Positions 1 to 13,500 of a DNA stretch of 64,000 bases are shown here, piece by piece. The notes under the pieces are model-generated. The model was not told the DNA's origin, searched no databases, and was given only the letters and a program-made list of their open reading frames with translations. Position numbers and translations under genes: made by a program. The stretch comes from Sphaerolaimus hirsutus. Taxonomy: Eukaryota; Nematoda; Chromadorea; Monhysterida; Sphaerolaimidae. The stretch is taken from assembly GCA_964036195.1 (NCBI GenBank), contig OZ038457.1, forward strand, positions 24,562,787-24,626,786, in the 5' to 3' direction. Within the stretch, counting starts at the first letter, position 1. Every line of letters begins with the position of its first letter.

Positions 1-23
1 ATGGAGGCGGGGTTAGATGAACT

Positions 24-272
24 ACCGTATTTCCTCGAAATACCCCCCCCCCCTCAAAATGGGCACTATGAATTTGTGGTCCTGGAAATACATAACAGAC
101 GTTCAAAACACTGACTGTGTTACGTTAGATTATCGTTTATACCATCTACATCCTTTTATAAGGCTGTAAAAACTTATAAATGGTGGTTATTGTTGCATTT
201 TTCACGTTTTTCTCTCAAAATTTTCACTCTGAAAAAATAAACACCCGGGGGGTAATTCGAGGAAATACGGTA
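24..272. repeat. F1 MITE (CCGTATTTCCTCGAAATACC ends)
   Basis: A short inverted-repeat element. The left end reads TACCGTATTTCCTCGAAATA followed by a C run, and the right end is its reverse complement (GAGGAAATACGGTA at about 259-272). The interior has no coding capacity. The same ends flank elements at 19193, 42059, 44719 and 54143, so this is a dispersed non-autonomous DNA transposon family. I see no clear target duplication here. Confidence 0.7.
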
Positions 273-797
273 AGTCGAATGATAATGCTGAAGATAAAAA
301 TATTCGAATAGTGGAGGTGGAGCGACTTTAAAATGAGAAGAAATCCATGACCTTACATTCATGTAAAAAATACTGTAGTCGGCGCATAAGGAGGCTCCAG
401 TGGTTGTGAAATATGCTTGATCTCAACGTATTTAGAAACGCGCGCGGCACCAAAATTCTCAAAATGTCCGCCGCGCTGGCGGCAATGCATTTTCATGATT
501 AACTAATATGATAACAGGGAATGCATGGAGTATATATGGACTATATTTGGGTATAAATTTTGGTGGAATTTTGAAGAGTACAAAATACGCGATAAAATGT
601 CAACTGACGGCCAACGGTCAACTGAAAATCTGTTTCGAATGTGACTTATTTCATGTTGTTGTAGTTTCAAGTTTTGTAGTAAGTTCACTCAACTACTACA
701 ATGTGACGGAAAGATTTTCGGTCACCGTGAACGCTTGTTTACAAAGACCAAAAAATGCACTTTCCCGTTACTTCGTCATCCTTTCTAACAACTTTTT
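273..797. other. Spacer, no gene seen
   Basis: AT-rich sequence with only short open frames that match nothing I recognise. No RNA gene or clear repeat structure is visible. Confidence 0.5.
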
Positions 798-1075
798 CAG
801 TTGACGTACTTTTTCAAAAGTATATGTAAATGTTAGTATTTTTTTACTCAGCACAAAGTATAGAAAATGTAGAATACTTTTTTACTCACACTCATGCGTA
901 AATGTGAGTAAATTACTTTTTTCCCAGACACATGTAAAAGCGAGTACTTTTCCCCTGGAAAACGAAAAAAGCTACCAATTTTTACATGTGAAAGTGAGTT
1001 TTACACTGGAGTATTTACCGTGTACTCGCGTACGCGTATTTTTTGAGTAAATGTACGTACATTTTAACAACTGTG
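798..1075. repeat. F2 hAT-type MITE copy
   Basis: The right end reads TTTTAACAACTGTG, the terminal repeat of the F2 family that is best defined at 27300-27786 and 35206-35479. The interior is built from GTAAA, GAGTA and TTTACTC words in both orientations, as in the other copies. The left end is shortened or diverged. Confidence 0.6.
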
Positions 1076-1786
1076 GTGCGAAGCGACAACAATTTACAGA
1101 TATTTACCTAGAACAAATTATTATAAACAGCCACAAATGATAGATCATAGACCCCTAGCAAAAATCTAAGCTCCAGCACAAACAAAATTCAATTTCCCAC
1201 AGAAGCTCAGCAAATCGTGGAGCCATGAAAATCTCACTTTTCCATGCATCTCCCAGTAATTAGAGCACGCCTCATTAACAAAAGCCGTAACGCTTCACGG
1301 AATAAAATTGGATACAAAATACAAAATGCCAATACCAGCGTGCCACGCTCTAATTGTTACACAATCTCTGATTATCTTTGCATGAAACATAATAGATTCA
1401 GTAAATAGAAAGCACCGTGTGCTTATTTAGGCACATTATTATTGCATGTGGTTATTATCCATTAGAGAGGGCAGATACCTATGTACATATTCCTATTTCT
1501 TGGCCCATTTCTGGGTATCAAAATCAATGAGTGTTCAAGGTCAATATATATGACCACGCAGTTTCATGCAGATCAACTGAACACATGCATCAGATCTGAT
1601 GAACCGCTTGACAGGTAGTCAATTCATCCGACTAATTGTCAGGTTCCAATCTCGGCTAGTGTCAAGTCAAGTTGCGTCAAGTCAAGACATGTCAAGTCGC
1701 AAAGTTCAGACTTCTCAGTGTACTGTAACGTGAAAAGTTTTGAATTCCATGTCAGCTGACAAGACAAGTTTTCGCGGTCAGTTTTC
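1076..1786. other. Spacer with a small GTCAAG tandem tract
   Basis: No gene is visible. Around 1650-1700 there is a degenerate direct repeat of GTCAAGTCAAG units. Confidence 0.45.
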
Positions 1787-2310
1787 CATAGTTGTTAAAA
1801 CGTATTTACGTTTACTCAAAAATATGTATACTTGAGTACTGAGTAAATACGTTTCCTCTGAAATAAACGCCGACCACAAAAATTCTTTATCAGAAAACAA
1901 TGTATACACGCAGCTGTGCAAAAATTACCTGTACTCGCTTTTACGTATTTTGAAAGTACTCGAGTATAGAAAATGTATTTCAGATAGGCTTTTGTATTAC
2001 GTTGTTCAAGGCGAAGAAAGGGAAAAGGGAGAAAAGGCACATTTATAAACAAACATAACAAAAGGCAAAAAGTGATGCCATTAGTCATAGCCTTTCACTA
2101 AAACCTATGAAAATTAGTGGTTTTGGGTGAAAATTTCGGCAAAATTTCTAAAAAGTACTCACTTTTACGTTTTCCAGGGAAAAACTATTTTACATACGTT
2201 TACTCACGAGTAAAAGTAAAATATCTTTACTTTACGTTTTCTGTACTCAGGAGGTGAGTAAAAAAGTAATACTTTATATTTACGTACACTTTCAAAAAAG
2301 TTTTCAACGC
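1787..2310. repeat. F2 hAT-type MITE copy, longer variant
   Basis: It starts CATAGTTGTTAAAACG, close to the F2 terminal repeat, and ends in a diverged inverted copy (CTTTCAAAAAAGTTTTCAAC). The internal GTAAA/TTTAC words are shared with the copies at 798, 27300 and 35206. No transposase frame is present. Confidence 0.55.
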
Positions 2311-2993
2311 AACAAAACACTTGACAAGATGAGGGATTGAGCCCTGGTCAACTAAAACTCGTGCAACTCAAGTCAACTCATATTTATTCATCGGCACAAC
2401 ACAAAACGATCGGAATATAAAGTTGTCACGCAAAGTAATGAGCGTGCAGTAAGCACAAGGTCAAACGACATGCAGATTATGACCTTTTATTTCACTCATC
2501 ACTGAGAGTCATATTGGAAGTTATAGTGATTTTGATAGGATCTGTGGAGGTTTGTGAATACCTAGTTCAGGCATTGAACATGCTGTTTTTGTATTGTGGG
2601 ATTTTGTATTTGGGAGAAAGTTGTGAACAAATGAAGATTTGGCCACCTGACTGAAAGAAATACTCGCCTAGTTTTTCCATTAAAATAAATAAACAACAGA
2701 ACTAAATATCTGGAACAAAAAAACAGCATCAAAGAAAAACATCGGGGCTCAGTAGGGGGCCACAAACGGGAAAAAAATCCTCAAATATAATATTTGCACA
2801 GGAGCCATCAATAATTAGCGAATAGAAAGTCAATTACCTCTCATTTACTCACCGGCAGTCTTCAAAGTGAAAAATACGGCCCATGGCCCGTGATTCATGA
2901 AAGAAAAGTAAACAGAAATCGGAGATGTTTGATTTCTGGCCTTGAATAAATGAATTGCGTAACAGCGGAACGGCTTTGAGAACGCATTTCGAG
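2311..2993. other. Spacer, no gene seen
   Basis: The only open frames are short and unrecognised. Nothing structural was noticed. Confidence 0.45.
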
Positions 2994-3973
2994 TAGGGTT
3001 CAAACGGGATCGAATTTTCGGGATCGGGATTGGGATTTTGAATTTTCGGGATCGGGATCGGAATTGGGTTTCGGGTAGGGTTGGCCGATGTTTTTTTTAA
3101 AACGTTAAAAAAAAAAAAAAAACGTTTTTTAAAAAAAAAAAAACATGACGTCCGAAATGTTTTTTTTTTTAAAAAAACATCGGCCAAAATTTTTAGTACT
3201 AAGCACTAGGTATTTTGCAAAATTTTTGCGCGCAAGCGCGCAATTTCACACACAAATTGACATTGGTGGTTGTTTTCATTGGTTTTGTTGCATTTTTAGT
3301 ATCAAAACATCCATTTCTATGTGCTACCATGGGTGGAATAAGCCGACATATGTTGCTGTAATATATAATATTGAGGTAATGTGCTTCCATGTACCTCCAC
3401 AGTGTGTAACTTCACTCCCAAAGTAACAACCTCCTTTTATAACCTTGTTTGATCACCATTCCGTGCCAAACTTTACCTGAAGTCACAAACATTCAACTAT
3501 AAGGCGATATACGAACGATATGTCGACGAAAAATGGATATTTTTGACACAAATCACCACTTATAATGCTATCCCATGGCTCCACAGGCATTATATGGTCA
3601 TATTTAACATCACAGAGTATTGCCAGTGTCTGATATACCTATATATGTTGACACTAGGTCATATCTGGGAGCTTTTAAAAAAAACATCGAGTTAAAAAAA
3701 AACGTTTTTTTTCCAACCCTAGTTTCGGGATCAGGATTTTGGACAAAGTTATGGTACTTTTCCTCTAACTTTTAACAAAAATAGATTTTAAGAATACTCT
3801 TGAATGTCAGAGATATCCATTTCAAATTCCATGTTTCCATTCGCATTTCTCAGTGCAAAAAAGTTCTTTGGCAAATTTAGAGGTTTTTCTGGGATCGGGA
3901 TCACGATAGTTGATATTTTATCGGAATTGGATCCGAGATTCAGGATCCGGATTCGGGTCCTATTTGAACCCTA
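2994..3973. mobile_element. hAT-type MITE with CGGGAT repeats, split by an F3 insertion
   Basis: The outer element starts TAGGGTTCAAACGGGATC and ends TATTTGAACCCTA. Its flanks ATTTCGAG and ATTTAGAG match at 7 of 8 bases, as expected for an aged 8-bp hAT target duplication. Both arms consist of iterated CGGGAT hexamers. It is interrupted at 3076-3721 by an F3 element. Related copies lie at 20150, 33556, 33792, 34752, 40310 and 42947. Confidence 0.75.
3076..3721 (+). mobile_element. F3 hAT-type MITE, complete
   Basis: 646 bp. It begins TAGGGTTGGCCGATG and ends TTTTCCAACCCTA, and is flanked by a perfect 8-bp duplication GTTTCGGG (3068-3075 and 3722-3729). The interior holds A/T runs around AACG and a GCGCGCAAGCGCGCA core near 3228. 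It is strikingly similar to the complete copies at 30376-31031 (inverted) and 56650-57342, which suggests recent amplification. It has no coding capacity, so a transposase must act in trans. Confidence 0.88.
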
Positions 3974-5189
3974 ATTTAGAGTTGGATTCGATCCAAAAAA
4001 TCCCATCAAAGTGGGGAAAAATTAAAACTAAAACCACTAGTTTCCGCAATAAATAAAAAGCCACAGGTAGACTAAACTAATGGCTATTGGCTAGCAATAA
4101 AATAAGCTAAAGCAAGAAACACAGAGAATAAATGCAGTCGGCCCACCAATCTAATAGCTCAATTACGGGACAAAACAGAAACAAAGGGCGAGCCGAAACT
4201 TTTCAGAGAGCTTCTGAAGGGCGGCAAACATCAAAGGAGAAATTGTGGAAGCGCTAATGGATCATTCTGTGCGCAGACGTGGTAATGGGGTGTGGTCAAA
4301 GATAGGGGGGAAACACAAAATTCAAGCATGCATAATCCAAACAGCTTTTGGGCATAATCTTTTTAACACTTTTAGTGCAAAATTCAAACACTTTTTGTGC
4401 CACTAATTGCAGGATGATCCAAGCAAATGTGAGTAGAAAACCAAGCATAAATTAAACAAATGCAAAACAATCCTATTATCTATTAAGTCATAAGTTATTA
4501 TGATAAGTCTACACAACACACAGGGCTTATCTCTTTAAAATGATGACATTGGTTTCACATCAGAGTAGCAAATTCATAAATACAACAGAACACATGCGGT
4601 GATTTCATTGGATGAGATTTGCTTGGATTATGTAGTAGTGCTTGGATTTCGTCTGATTTTTGCTTGGATTATGCTGAATTTGGTTAAATTTATTTCATAG
4701 CGAGTTTAATCAACTACTACAAAAGGAAGGATGCATGAAACTCTGGCAATACAAAAAAAAATTCAGCACAAATGATGGCAAATGAAGTACGAATAAAGCA
4801 ATAAAATTTTCCCACCATTTGACATGTCTGGCAAAAGACATTCACTCTGGGGACCACATAAACTTGCTTGTTTTAGTGAACGAAAACAATAGGGAACCTC
4901 TACTCAATTCATAGCGACCACTTCAAACAAACATTCCAGCCTATATTCCATTGTCCATTTATAACTAATATCATTATATTTACTTTCCAATATGCCATCA
5001 TGCCGCAACAAGCAAAAATTACAGCACATTATCAGCCAAAACAATAAAAATGGGACACCCTGCACTCTGCAGCGCACCTAGGTATTTGATCTAAAAATAG
5101 ACCCATTCAAATGGACTACATAAAGGCTAGCCGCTGGTCACACCCACAGCAGTTGATTTGTCAATCAAAACATTGGGTGAAATGAATGA
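3974..5189. other. Spacer, no gene seen
   Basis: AT-rich with no convincing exon, RNA gene or complete repeat. Confidence 0.45.
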
Positions 5190-5312
5190 CACATTGTGCC
5201 TACACACACTAGTTTTCACCGTGACTTCGTGTGAAAACTGAAATTTTTTCAAATGCAAATTAATGAACACGGTTGAATCATTTAATTTCAAATAATTTTG
5301 AATTTAAATTAA
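5190..5312. repeat. F8-like element arm
   Basis: It contains GCCTACACACACTAGTTTTC followed by ACCGTGAC, and shortly after an inverted GTGTGAAAACTG. The same words recur inverted near 22085-22130. The arm resembles the F8 end GGCCCTACACACACTAGTTG. Confidence 0.45.
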
Positions 5313-5700
5313 GGCAGCGTTTACACGGTTTTTTGGGTGACGACAAACCACAAAAATCGCACTTTCAAAAGTTCCATAAGTCGAGTGAAAAGTTCCATAT
5401 TTATGAGAAAAAGTGGTCAAGGATATATATTAGGTAGGTGCATATGCTTGTCAAATTAAAGTCCAATCGGTTTAGTCTCCAAAGAGTTATAAAAGTTTGA
5501 TTGTTCTTGCTGTCGGCTATCGTTGTCGGAAGCCGACAACGATCACCGACAAATCAAATAAAATTTTTTTTGACTGTGACGACCAGCAAATTCATGATCG
5601 TGATCGTCACGCTCATATTGCAGTGACACAGAAAAGTGGCTGATAGTTGTCACGAGCTGTGAACATGTTTTTCAGTGACGACAATGTGTCTTCAATCTAA
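5313..5700. repeat. F7 hairpin element
   Basis: It starts AAGGCAGCGTTTACAC, then GACGACAA words. A central palindrome at about 5510-5550 pairs CGTTGTCGG with CCGACAACG. Related elements lie at about 21560-21992 and 46482-46933. Confidence 0.55.
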
Positions 5701-6178
5701 AACATGCACAGCACTTCAGCAAAATATTTTGATAGGTGCAATCTTAGTTTAAACGCTAGCTTATATACCATTTTTACTCGAATTACCCCCCTCCCCTCGA
5801 ATCGACCCCCGCTCGAAATAACCCCACCCAAAATCATAATATACATAACAAAACTGTAGCTTTGTATCCATGTGGAGCAGCCAACGATGGAAAAAACACT
5901 TGAAAAAATTGAACACAGAAACTCATTGAGTTTCTGTGTTTTTGTTTTACACAGAAACTCACAAATTTTCAAAAACTCAAAACTCAAAAAAGTTTTTTTT
6001 GGAGAACACAGAAACACGGAAACGCAGAAAAGTTTTTTCAGCTACGTGGTTGAATGCACATGAATTCAATTAAACTAAACAATCTAAGATATGCATGTAT
6101 AGTATGTAAATATGTATGTATTTACATAAGGTATCCATATTTTATGTTGGAACAAAAAAAAATTAAAGATGACATGCA
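5701..6178. other. Pre-insertion flank of the LTR element
   Basis: It holds an F1-like arm at 5776-5827 and a simple ACACAGAAACTC-type repeat at 5910-6025 with a hairpin (CACAGAAACTCA against TGAGTTTCTGTG). Similar low-complexity words recur at 18780-18900 on the other side of the retroelement, so the two flanks may be one older repeat split by the insertion. The last five bases before the LTR (6174-6178, ATGCA) are the target duplication. Confidence 0.5.
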
Positions 6179-7278
6179 TGTGTAACATTATCGTAAAATG
6201 TAAAATCTTTAATATTTAAGTTGACGTTCTTATGTTCGCTTTTATATTTAATTAATTCAATTTATTACAATTCCATTTTTATTCACATTCCATTTCTTAA
6301 CAACTTCACATTCGTCATTTAATATCTCAAGCACGTTGTTTACAACGTGCGCTTCACATTGCTCACATATTTAGATCTTAGTCATTGCTCACATTCCGCC
6401 ACATTTCCTTGACAAGCAGCACGCATATACGCCGTCATGTTTATGTTAAGCGGCGGGCCCGCCCCGAGTGGGGGGCCGGGCCCGCGCGCCATTTCAAATG
6501 CTGTCTGGCTTGGCTCACATTTTCACTATCTTGTCAGTTTAGCTCGCTTTTCATCGGAGAAGCGAGCGGGCAAGAATTGAACTTTCACAATTGGAAATGT
6601 TGGGTAAAAATCGGAGATTAGAGCTGACCGATTGGCGCCAAACCAATCGCCATCGGTCTGGCCCTTAAAAGCCGATTTCACAGCTAGAATCGGGAGTGTT
6701 TGCAACCTCGTCAACTTCACACGAATCTCTTCCTAGGATCTAAATAAGCGCCGTAGTCACTTTATTAAGTCGCTTGTTTTTTGGTGCTAAGTTTAACTCT
6801 TGGTGCTTTAAGTCACCTCAGTGCTTTATTTCACACCAGCGCTGTTTGAGGTGCCTGTTCTCACAACCGCGCCACTTAATTGTCGCCTTTTGTCGTAATT
6901 AAGTGCCTTCTTTAAATTGCCTTATTTCTCCGGTAATTAGAGCTTCTCTTACGTTTTAAGTAAGTAATTAATTTAGTTGTAAATTAATTCCTTTGTTTAC
7001 GTATATTTTATATATATTTTATTTTACACTTATTTCTTTGTATTTAATTGTCTAAGTAAAAACGTTCATCAAAACCTTTGGTAAACAATCTAAATTTGCT
7101 TCACACTAACTCACGTCAATTCACTTCAACTCAACTAATCACATTTGATAAAATAACGGAACGTCAACTAGAGACGACGCTTCACGTCAACTTTCATACG
7201 TTCACATTTGTCCTCTTCCTTGGTTAGGAATAGGAGCTGGTTCACAAGTCAATTCAATAAGTTCCGTATTATTTTACA
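6179..7278 (+). repeat. 5' LTR
   Basis: 1100 bp, TG...CA ends. Differences from the 3' LTR that I could see are at about 6270 (A/G), 6624 (T/C) and 7220 (T/C). It contains a TATATATTTTATTTT stretch near 7010-7025 that could act in promoter or poly(A) function, and 15 copies of TCACA on the plus strand. A GC-rich near-palindrome (GGCGGGCCCGCC near 6452) stands out in otherwise AT-rich sequence. Confidence 0.97.
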
Positions 7279-7296
7279 TGGCGCAGCGAGCAGGGT
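7279..7296 (+). promoter_or_regulatory. Primer-binding site for reverse transcription
   Basis: The sequence directly after the 5' LTR is TGGCGCAGCGAGCAGGG. TGGCG immediately after the LTR is the expected position and style for a tRNA 3'-end complement. Which tRNA is used cannot be decided by eye. Confidence 0.6.
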
Positions 7297-7555
7297 GACT
7301 AATTAAACTAATTGGTCACTCTAATTAAGTCGTCTTGCGCGAAATTTCATTGGAAATTGTTTTTCACAGCCTGAGTCACACGCACAAGGTTACGGTAATA
7401 CGGTTTTGGACGCAAAATCGTTAGTAGCACGTGCATATTTACTTACGATTTTACAAGTACAAGTCACAAGAAACGAAATATTTATTTTATTATTTTATTT
7501 CGTTCACAGCTAGCTACCACTTTGCTAATAAGCAATCAATCGATCGAGATTTGCT

Positions 7556-10500
7556 ATGGAGGAACGCTTACGCACTCAGCGAGGCGCCCAAGCCGCCGCA
7601 GCTATGCCTGTGAGCAACGTAGATGAGTCCGACACAACTCATCCGTTGACTCAACATAGCCGGGCGTTAACTGGAGTGCGCAACGGAGTGCTACGTTTCA
7701 CATCCAAACCGATTCCTAAAATCGTCAAAGACGAGTCACAACCCGCCGCCGTGAACTTGCGCGCGGCGGAGGAAGTATTAGAATTACTTCAAGCCTACGG
7801 CTACCAAGCTGAGCTGAAACGCTCGGACCTGTCTCAGGCTATGGACAAATTCACATCTATTGTCCAAGATCACATCACAAGCCTGGACAGAGATCAAGAC
7901 GGAGTGGCCGAAGAGATAAAGAGCGCCAACGCAAAATTAGAGCGCGCGCTCTATTCGGGATCGAACAACGGGATGATGCTCATGGATGAGCTAGAATCGA
8001 GGATGGCGACCGCCCAAGCGCAAATCAAATCCGCGGAAAGGTTGATACTTTCCTTGAAAGGTCAGTCAAATGTAAATGTTGATTTAACTACTCAACCCCC
8101 TTCACAACCCCCTTACAACAATGTCAATATGGGAAGTAGTTCTCAACCTTCACAACCGGAAACTTTGTTAAAGTTACCTAAAATCGAGCTTGCTAAATAT
8201 AACGGTGATCCGTTAGAATGGGCAGCTTGGTGGGAGATTTTTCGAGCTCAAATTCACGACCGAGCTAATTTGTCAAATGGTATGAAATATACATACCTCA
8301 AGCTCAGCCTTATCGGTCCAGCAGCGGAACTGCTGGCCGGATTAAAAGGTGATGGTCGAGATTACAACACAGCGGTCACCATGTTAAAATCAAACTTTGG
8401 TGAAACGCATTGGGTACAAGCCGCCCTTTGGGATAAATTGTATTCACTTGAAAAACCTTCGTCAAGAGGAGACTCTCTCACAAATTTCACACGAACCCTT
8501 TTGTCAACTCTCAATCAACTTAAAGAAAGGGGTGAAAGTGTCGATTCTGGTGCGGTGTTAAGAATAATTCGTGGTTATCTTCCCGATAATATTGTTCTTG
8601 CCATCACAGAAGAACACCGGAATTCGATGCGCACTGCTGCAACTGACGACACAGAACTCACAGTCGTCAGGTTTGTTGATGCATTAACTACCATTGCTCG
8701 TGCTCGGTTAGATGCGATGAAAACTGAACAACAAAGTTCACAATCTTCAAATGTTGTTCAGAAATCACAAAATTCATCGTTTAAAAAGCCACAAAATGGA
8801 GGAGGTTGGCAACAGCAAAAGAAAAAAGGAAATAAATCACAAAATACCTTTTCAAAACAAAAACCTATTCACAATACGGTTGCTTTTGCTGGTACAAATG
8901 CTAATGTTGGTAAGCAACAAGGAAAAAATAAAAATTCCACTCAACCTCCCAGAACTCCGGCGATCGGAGCGATTAGTCAAAAGCAGTCCTCACAACCTGC
9001 TGCTGACTATCGCAAGCCGAAATTTGAGTGCTTGTTCTGTGGCATCAAAGAGCACTACACAACCGATTGCCCTCAATACGTCACACCGAGAGAGCGCACG
9101 GAACGGTTGCAAGCTTTGGGCGATGTGTGCACGCGCTGCACACGCAGAGGCCATCAAGCGGCACAATGCACTCAACGATTGAGTTGCTACTATTGTCGCC
9201 AGATCGGTCAGCATCACGGGGCGTTCTGTCCTACCAGACAGGCACCCGCCAGGCGTCAGGTAACCAATTCACAAAATAAAGCCTTTGTCAAAGCAACGAG
9301 CGCTAATTTTGTCAACGCTCAGGTAATCACAACGGGCGCGGCTTCTTCACATGCACCGCCATCGTATCCGCCTTCACACACGGAACCGATGAGCGTGTGT
9401 GTCATCCCCCCGGACAAGAACGATTTTCGGTGGAGACAGCAGACGCTGTATCAACTGGATATGGACGGCCCGCTGGACATGGGCGAATGGCCGAGGCCCG
9501 CGAACGAGCTCCAGGCTAGAGCTCAAGAGGAAGCCCGCAGGTATCACAGCGAAAATGAGCTGTGGACGACGCTCCGCGCCAGCCTCATCAAGGACGGCAT
9601 GGACATGGAGACCGTCGAAGCCAAAATCCGCGGCTTCCAGCAGAAACGGTACGAGGTGTACCCGCACCTCAACCCGAACCAAATGTCATCGTCGGAGCCA
9701 CTTCAACCCAGTCACAGGCCTACGGTGGAGGTGCTGAGCGCACAAGCGGGTTACGGTAACCCCAACACCGCTACCAGACAGCAGGCCGAACAAGAATGTG
9801 AGTTCGATTTTGCGCCTATTGTTCGTTTGCAAGTGGCCCAGGCTTCATTAATTAATAAAGACGCTGAATTAAATCGAGTCACAGACCCTTTGTTAATATT
9901 CTTTGACACTGGATGCGAATATTCATACATTAAAGCATCCGTGGCAAATGAGTATAACTTTGAAAACAAAGGAGACGTTGTTCTTCAAATGAACGTGTTT
10001 GCGACAAAAACGCCTGTCACAGTCAATACGTTTTTGGTCGAGGCTATCATGCCTATTTACAAACACGTCGACAATAAGGGCAATATGTTACAAATTCCGC
10101 TCACTTTACGTGCAGTGGATAATTTGGCAACATATGCATGCCCACCTCCTTTGTCACAAGATGACAAAACAGTCATTTATATTGTGTACGGTGAACACGC
10201 ACAAGAACAATTCGCGGAACCGCTTGAATTGACCGAAATGACTGATGAGTTTTGTCACAAACTATGTCAACCAGATGTAGTCATTGGTCAAGACTATTAT
10301 TGGAAGTTCGACATTCGACCAACAGAAATCGAACTCCCTTCTGGATTGATCATAGTCGAATCAATACTTGGATTGATGCTTGGCGGAAATGCGTCATCAC
10401 AGTCATTTGTCACAACACCCGACATTTCACCACATCAATTCATGGTTTCATGCAGTTCACATGCTTCATCAGCTGTTGCTGTTGGCCAAGAGACATTATT

Positions 10501-13500
10501 TCAGTTTCACAGTCTCGAGTCAATAGGTATCACAGATGATCCATTATCACATGATGACGACATAGCTGAACAGTTAATTCTGGAATCAATTACTCTCGAT
10601 CCAGAAACTGGTCGCTATAGCGTAGATTGGCCATTCAAATCAACAATTCAAGAATTGCCAACAAACAATGCAGAAGCATTTCGCCGCTTTCTGTCACTGT
10701 TGAAACGGTTTCGAAAAGATCCCGATTTATTCGCCACATACGCGAAAGTCATCTCAGATCAACTTCACAAGGGTGTCATAGAACCCGTATATGGTTCACA
10801 AGATGGTTTGCAAGAACACATCCTACCTCACCAACCTGTCATCACACCTGGCAGATCGACAACATGTCGAATAGTGTATGATGGTTCTGCAGGCAAGCCA
10901 AGTCTCAACAATTGTTTATTTCGAGGCCCAGTTCTCACACCACTGGCGCTCGGATTAATGCTTTGCTTCAGAGCTGGAAAAGTGGTGTTATTAGCAGATA
11001 TTGAGAAAGCATTTTTACAAATTGCTCTTCACCCAAAATCACGCGCTTTCACAAAATTTTACTGGCTGCGTGATGACACTATTCCATCTCACGAAGACAA
11101 TATTCAAATGATGCAATTCACAAGGGTGCTGTTTGGTCTCACATGCAGTCCATCCATTTTGTCAACTGTTATCAAATATCACCTAGAAGCGGAATTAGCT
11201 CACATGCATCCCGCTGAGACACATGAACGATCGAAACTGGAGCTGTTGCTCAACAGCATTTACGTTGATAATTTAGTTATCAGCGTAGATGATGAAAAAT
11301 ATGCAATACAGCTCTATCGCTTAATTAAAGCTGTTTTTGCTAGAGCAAATTTCAACATGCGCGAATGGATGACAAATTCGCGTATGGTTTCGGAGAAAAT
11401 CAAACCTGATGATCTCAACCCGAAACAGTCACAATATATCAAAGTAATGGGTCTTGTTTACGATCACATTGAAGACACCATTGCGGTGCCAGCTCCCAAG
11501 AAAGATTTCACGCTCATCGTCACAGCCACGCGCCGCAATTTGAACAAATTGCTGGCTTCAACATACGATCCTATTGGCATCACAGCACCCGCGTTATTTC
11601 AGTTGAAATTTCGCGTGTCACAAATAATTCAAAGGTGCAATATCACAACCTGGGATGAACTCATCGAAGACCCAGAGGCGGATGACTTACTGGACGATTT
11701 AAAACGACATCTCTCGTCCATAAGTCAAATCAAATTCCCGCGCTCATTTCATTCTTTTGGCATCGATGTCAAAGCCGAAACACGGCCATTAGAATTACAT
11801 GTGTTTTGTGATGCCTCAAAAGATGGATACGCCGTTTGCGCTTATTTGCGTCAAAAAGCGATTTCACCTGACGAATATGGCTATGAAGATGACCGATATT
11901 TTAGTGGTTTTCTCACAGCTCGCACAAAACTAGCCCCGCTTCCGTCAAAACAAGGTCAACCCCTCACAATCACACGCTTGGAATTGCTAGGTGTCACAAT
12001 TGGTGCACAGCTCATCGATTATTTACATCATGAACTCGCTGAGCTGGGTGGATGGAAAATTCACAGTAATTTCCTCTGGACCGATAGTACAGTTGTCATC
12101 GGCTGGCTGTATACAGCAAAGCCGCTGGCTACTTTTGTCAACAATCGGGTCACCAAAATCCATTCACTAATGTCCAAACATTGCATTCAAATTTGCAAAG
12201 TTGCTACAAAAGACAATCCAGCTGACATTGCGTCACGGGGATGTACTTTTGATCAACTAATGATCAAAACAATGTGGTTTACCGGACCCACGTTTTTCGC
12301 TGAACCCCTCACATCAACCATGCTTGACATTTCGCAATATCAAGCGCAACCTGTCACCGAAGAGCTTGCGAAAGGCGACACTCACATCAGTCGACCTTTA
12401 TATGCTGGAGCAGTAACTTCACAGCCTGTTTCACAACCAGCTAATGCTCTTGCACAGCAAGTGCCTGTCAATTTGGACCCCAATTTGTCACAAAATGTCA
12501 CTCATCAAAATCCGTTTGTCGAAAGTCGACAACGTCACATCCCTTCAAATCCATTCGAAATTGACATTCGACAATTTTCAACACTGTCAAAATTGTTGCG
12601 CACTGTCGTATATCTACTTCGTGTCAAAACATATTGGCTAAATCGCTCTATGCATAAAGCTGCAAAGCGCGAAAGCGAATATTTATCAAAACCCATCACA
12701 CAAGCTGATTTAAACGAAGCATTTAGACATGTATTGCGCATTTCACAAGCAGAGGAATGTGCCGGTTGCATTTCACAAGCGCAACTTGGCAAACACCACA
12801 TGCTCAAATGGGACGCGTGGAATAATTTATTATATTGTGTCACGCGTGTGTCTCACAAAGAACACCGAAACCCTTCGTTGTTTTACTACCTGCCGAAAAC
12901 CGGGTGGTTAACAACGCTAGTAGTTACTCACTTTCATGAGCTTGCTGGTCACAGTGGCATGCTTCACACTTTAGCCGATTTACGCGAACACTGCTGGTTG
13001 TCAAGTGCCAAGCAGGTAGTTGCAAAAATTCTGCGAAAATGTGTCACATGCCGCAAAGCGGAAGGAGGTCCATTCACATTACCTGATTTTCACACACTAC
13101 CTGTCACTCGCACTCAATCACAAATCAAACCATTTCAACACATTGGCATTGATTATATGGGACCGTTAATTTATTCACAAAACGGTACCCGTCACAGTCA
13201 ACACATTTTGTTGCTAACATGCTTCAGCACACGCGCCATCCATTTAGAGTCAACTAATAGTGTCTCAACAGCTGACACAATTATGGCTCTAAATCGTTTT
13301 ATTTCGCGTCGTGGCATGCCGGACACAATTTGGTCCGACAATGCCCCCGCGTTTAAAAACTGTGTCAAATTACTGCCGGACGTGAAATGGCATTTTATCA
13401 CAGCCAATAGTCCTTGGCAAGGCGGCGTGTACGAACACATGGTAGGACTAGTCAAACGCTTGCTCAAAAAAGCATGTGGACGACGTTGTCTCACATGGCA

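Noticed and set aside
6385-6621. A 78-codon open frame present identically in both LTRs (also 17554-17790)
   Set aside because: It appears twice only because the LTRs are duplicates. No start context, domain or conservation evidence supports coding.
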